12,580 bases of DNA, taken from assembly GCA_965371665.1 (NCBI GenBank), contig CBDUZI010000091.1:1-12580 (forward strand), in the 5' to 3' direction. This DNA is from JAUVAV01 sp965371665. GTDB taxonomy: Bacteria > Oederibacteriota > JAAXVQ01 > JAUVAV01. Below the pieces are notes generated by a model. The model was not told where the DNA came from. It was given only the letters and a program-made list of their open reading frames with translations, and did no database searches. Shown here piece after piece: positions 12,526-12,580 of this stretch. The position numbers and the translations under genes were made by a program. Numbering within the stretch: position 1 is the stretch's first letter; each line of letters opens with the position of its first letter.

Positions 12526-12580
12526 GAGCCTGTCGGACTTTAGTCTTTCTCCCCCTTTTGTAAAGGGGGCAGGGGGGATT
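12522..12580 (+). repeat. Composite palindromic element, copy 3 (runs off the window)
   Basis: CTAA followed by GAGCCTGTCGGACTTTAGT (12526-12544, 18 of 19 identical to copy 2), then CCCCCTTTTGTAAAGGGGG (12551-12569) and a second G-run, GGGGGGATT. Read in reverse complement it lines up with copy 1 along its visible length. The first four bases contain the lpoB stop codon. The far end is beyond the window. Confidence 0.7.

Noticed and set aside
1..12580. CRISPR array, tRNA, rRNA or riboswitch
   Set aside because: No regularly spaced direct repeats and no cloverleaf or known aptamer pattern could be recognised on either strand.

Overview
This window comes from a Gram-negative-type bacterium: it encodes an outer-membrane beta-barrel protein with a signal peptide, an LpoB-type lipoprotein and a BarA/GacS-style hybrid kinase. 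The housekeeping genes do not settle the phylum. The many short palindromic repeats between genes resemble those of Desulfobacterota and of uncultured candidate phyla, but that is an impression, not an assignment. No rRNA, tRNA, CRISPR array, intact transposase or phage gene is visible.

Layout. Positions 1-291 hold two abutting palindromic repeats. Positions 296-689 carry the remains of a membrane-protein gene broken by a frameshift or deletion. Positions 728-3145 hold two toxin-antitoxin modules in tandem: a Phd-type antitoxin with a VapC PIN-domain toxin (788-1437), then an AbiEi/AbiEii pair (1639-3145). Each module has its own operator-like repeats upstream. prfC (release factor 3) follows at 3282-4871. 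A minus-strand hybrid histidine kinase (5097-7652) is divergent from eno (7831-9108). eno runs convergently into otsB (minus, 9129-9929), which lies downstream of speE (minus, 10106-11008). A plus-strand pair closes the window: a beta-barrel protein (11359-11895) and an LpoB-like lipoprotein (11926-12525).

How parts work together. The toxin-antitoxin block with the decayed gene is the accessory part; from prfC onward the genes are ordinary core functions (translation termination, signalling, glycolysis, trehalose and polyamine synthesis, cell envelope). speE and otsB look like a former tight operon now separated by a 159-bp MITE-like element. That element fills the gap between the speE stop and the otsB ribosome binding site almost exactly.

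Most notable signals. (1) The AbiE operator has two copies of a TGTCA palindrome; the second is nested in a 41-bp palindrome that also pairs the abiEi Shine-Dalgarno sequence with an upstream anti-SD, suggesting control of both transcription and translation. (2) A family of small elements with GAGCTTG/GAGCCTG ends occurs four times, each next to a YTAR-type tetranucleotide (CTAG, TTAG, CTAA), and one copy supplies the lpoB stop codon. (3) A palindrome between eno and otsB carries the stop codons of both genes. (4) The SpeE homologue has Glu where the family has its catalytic Asp. I see no complete, clearly undescribed multi-gene system.
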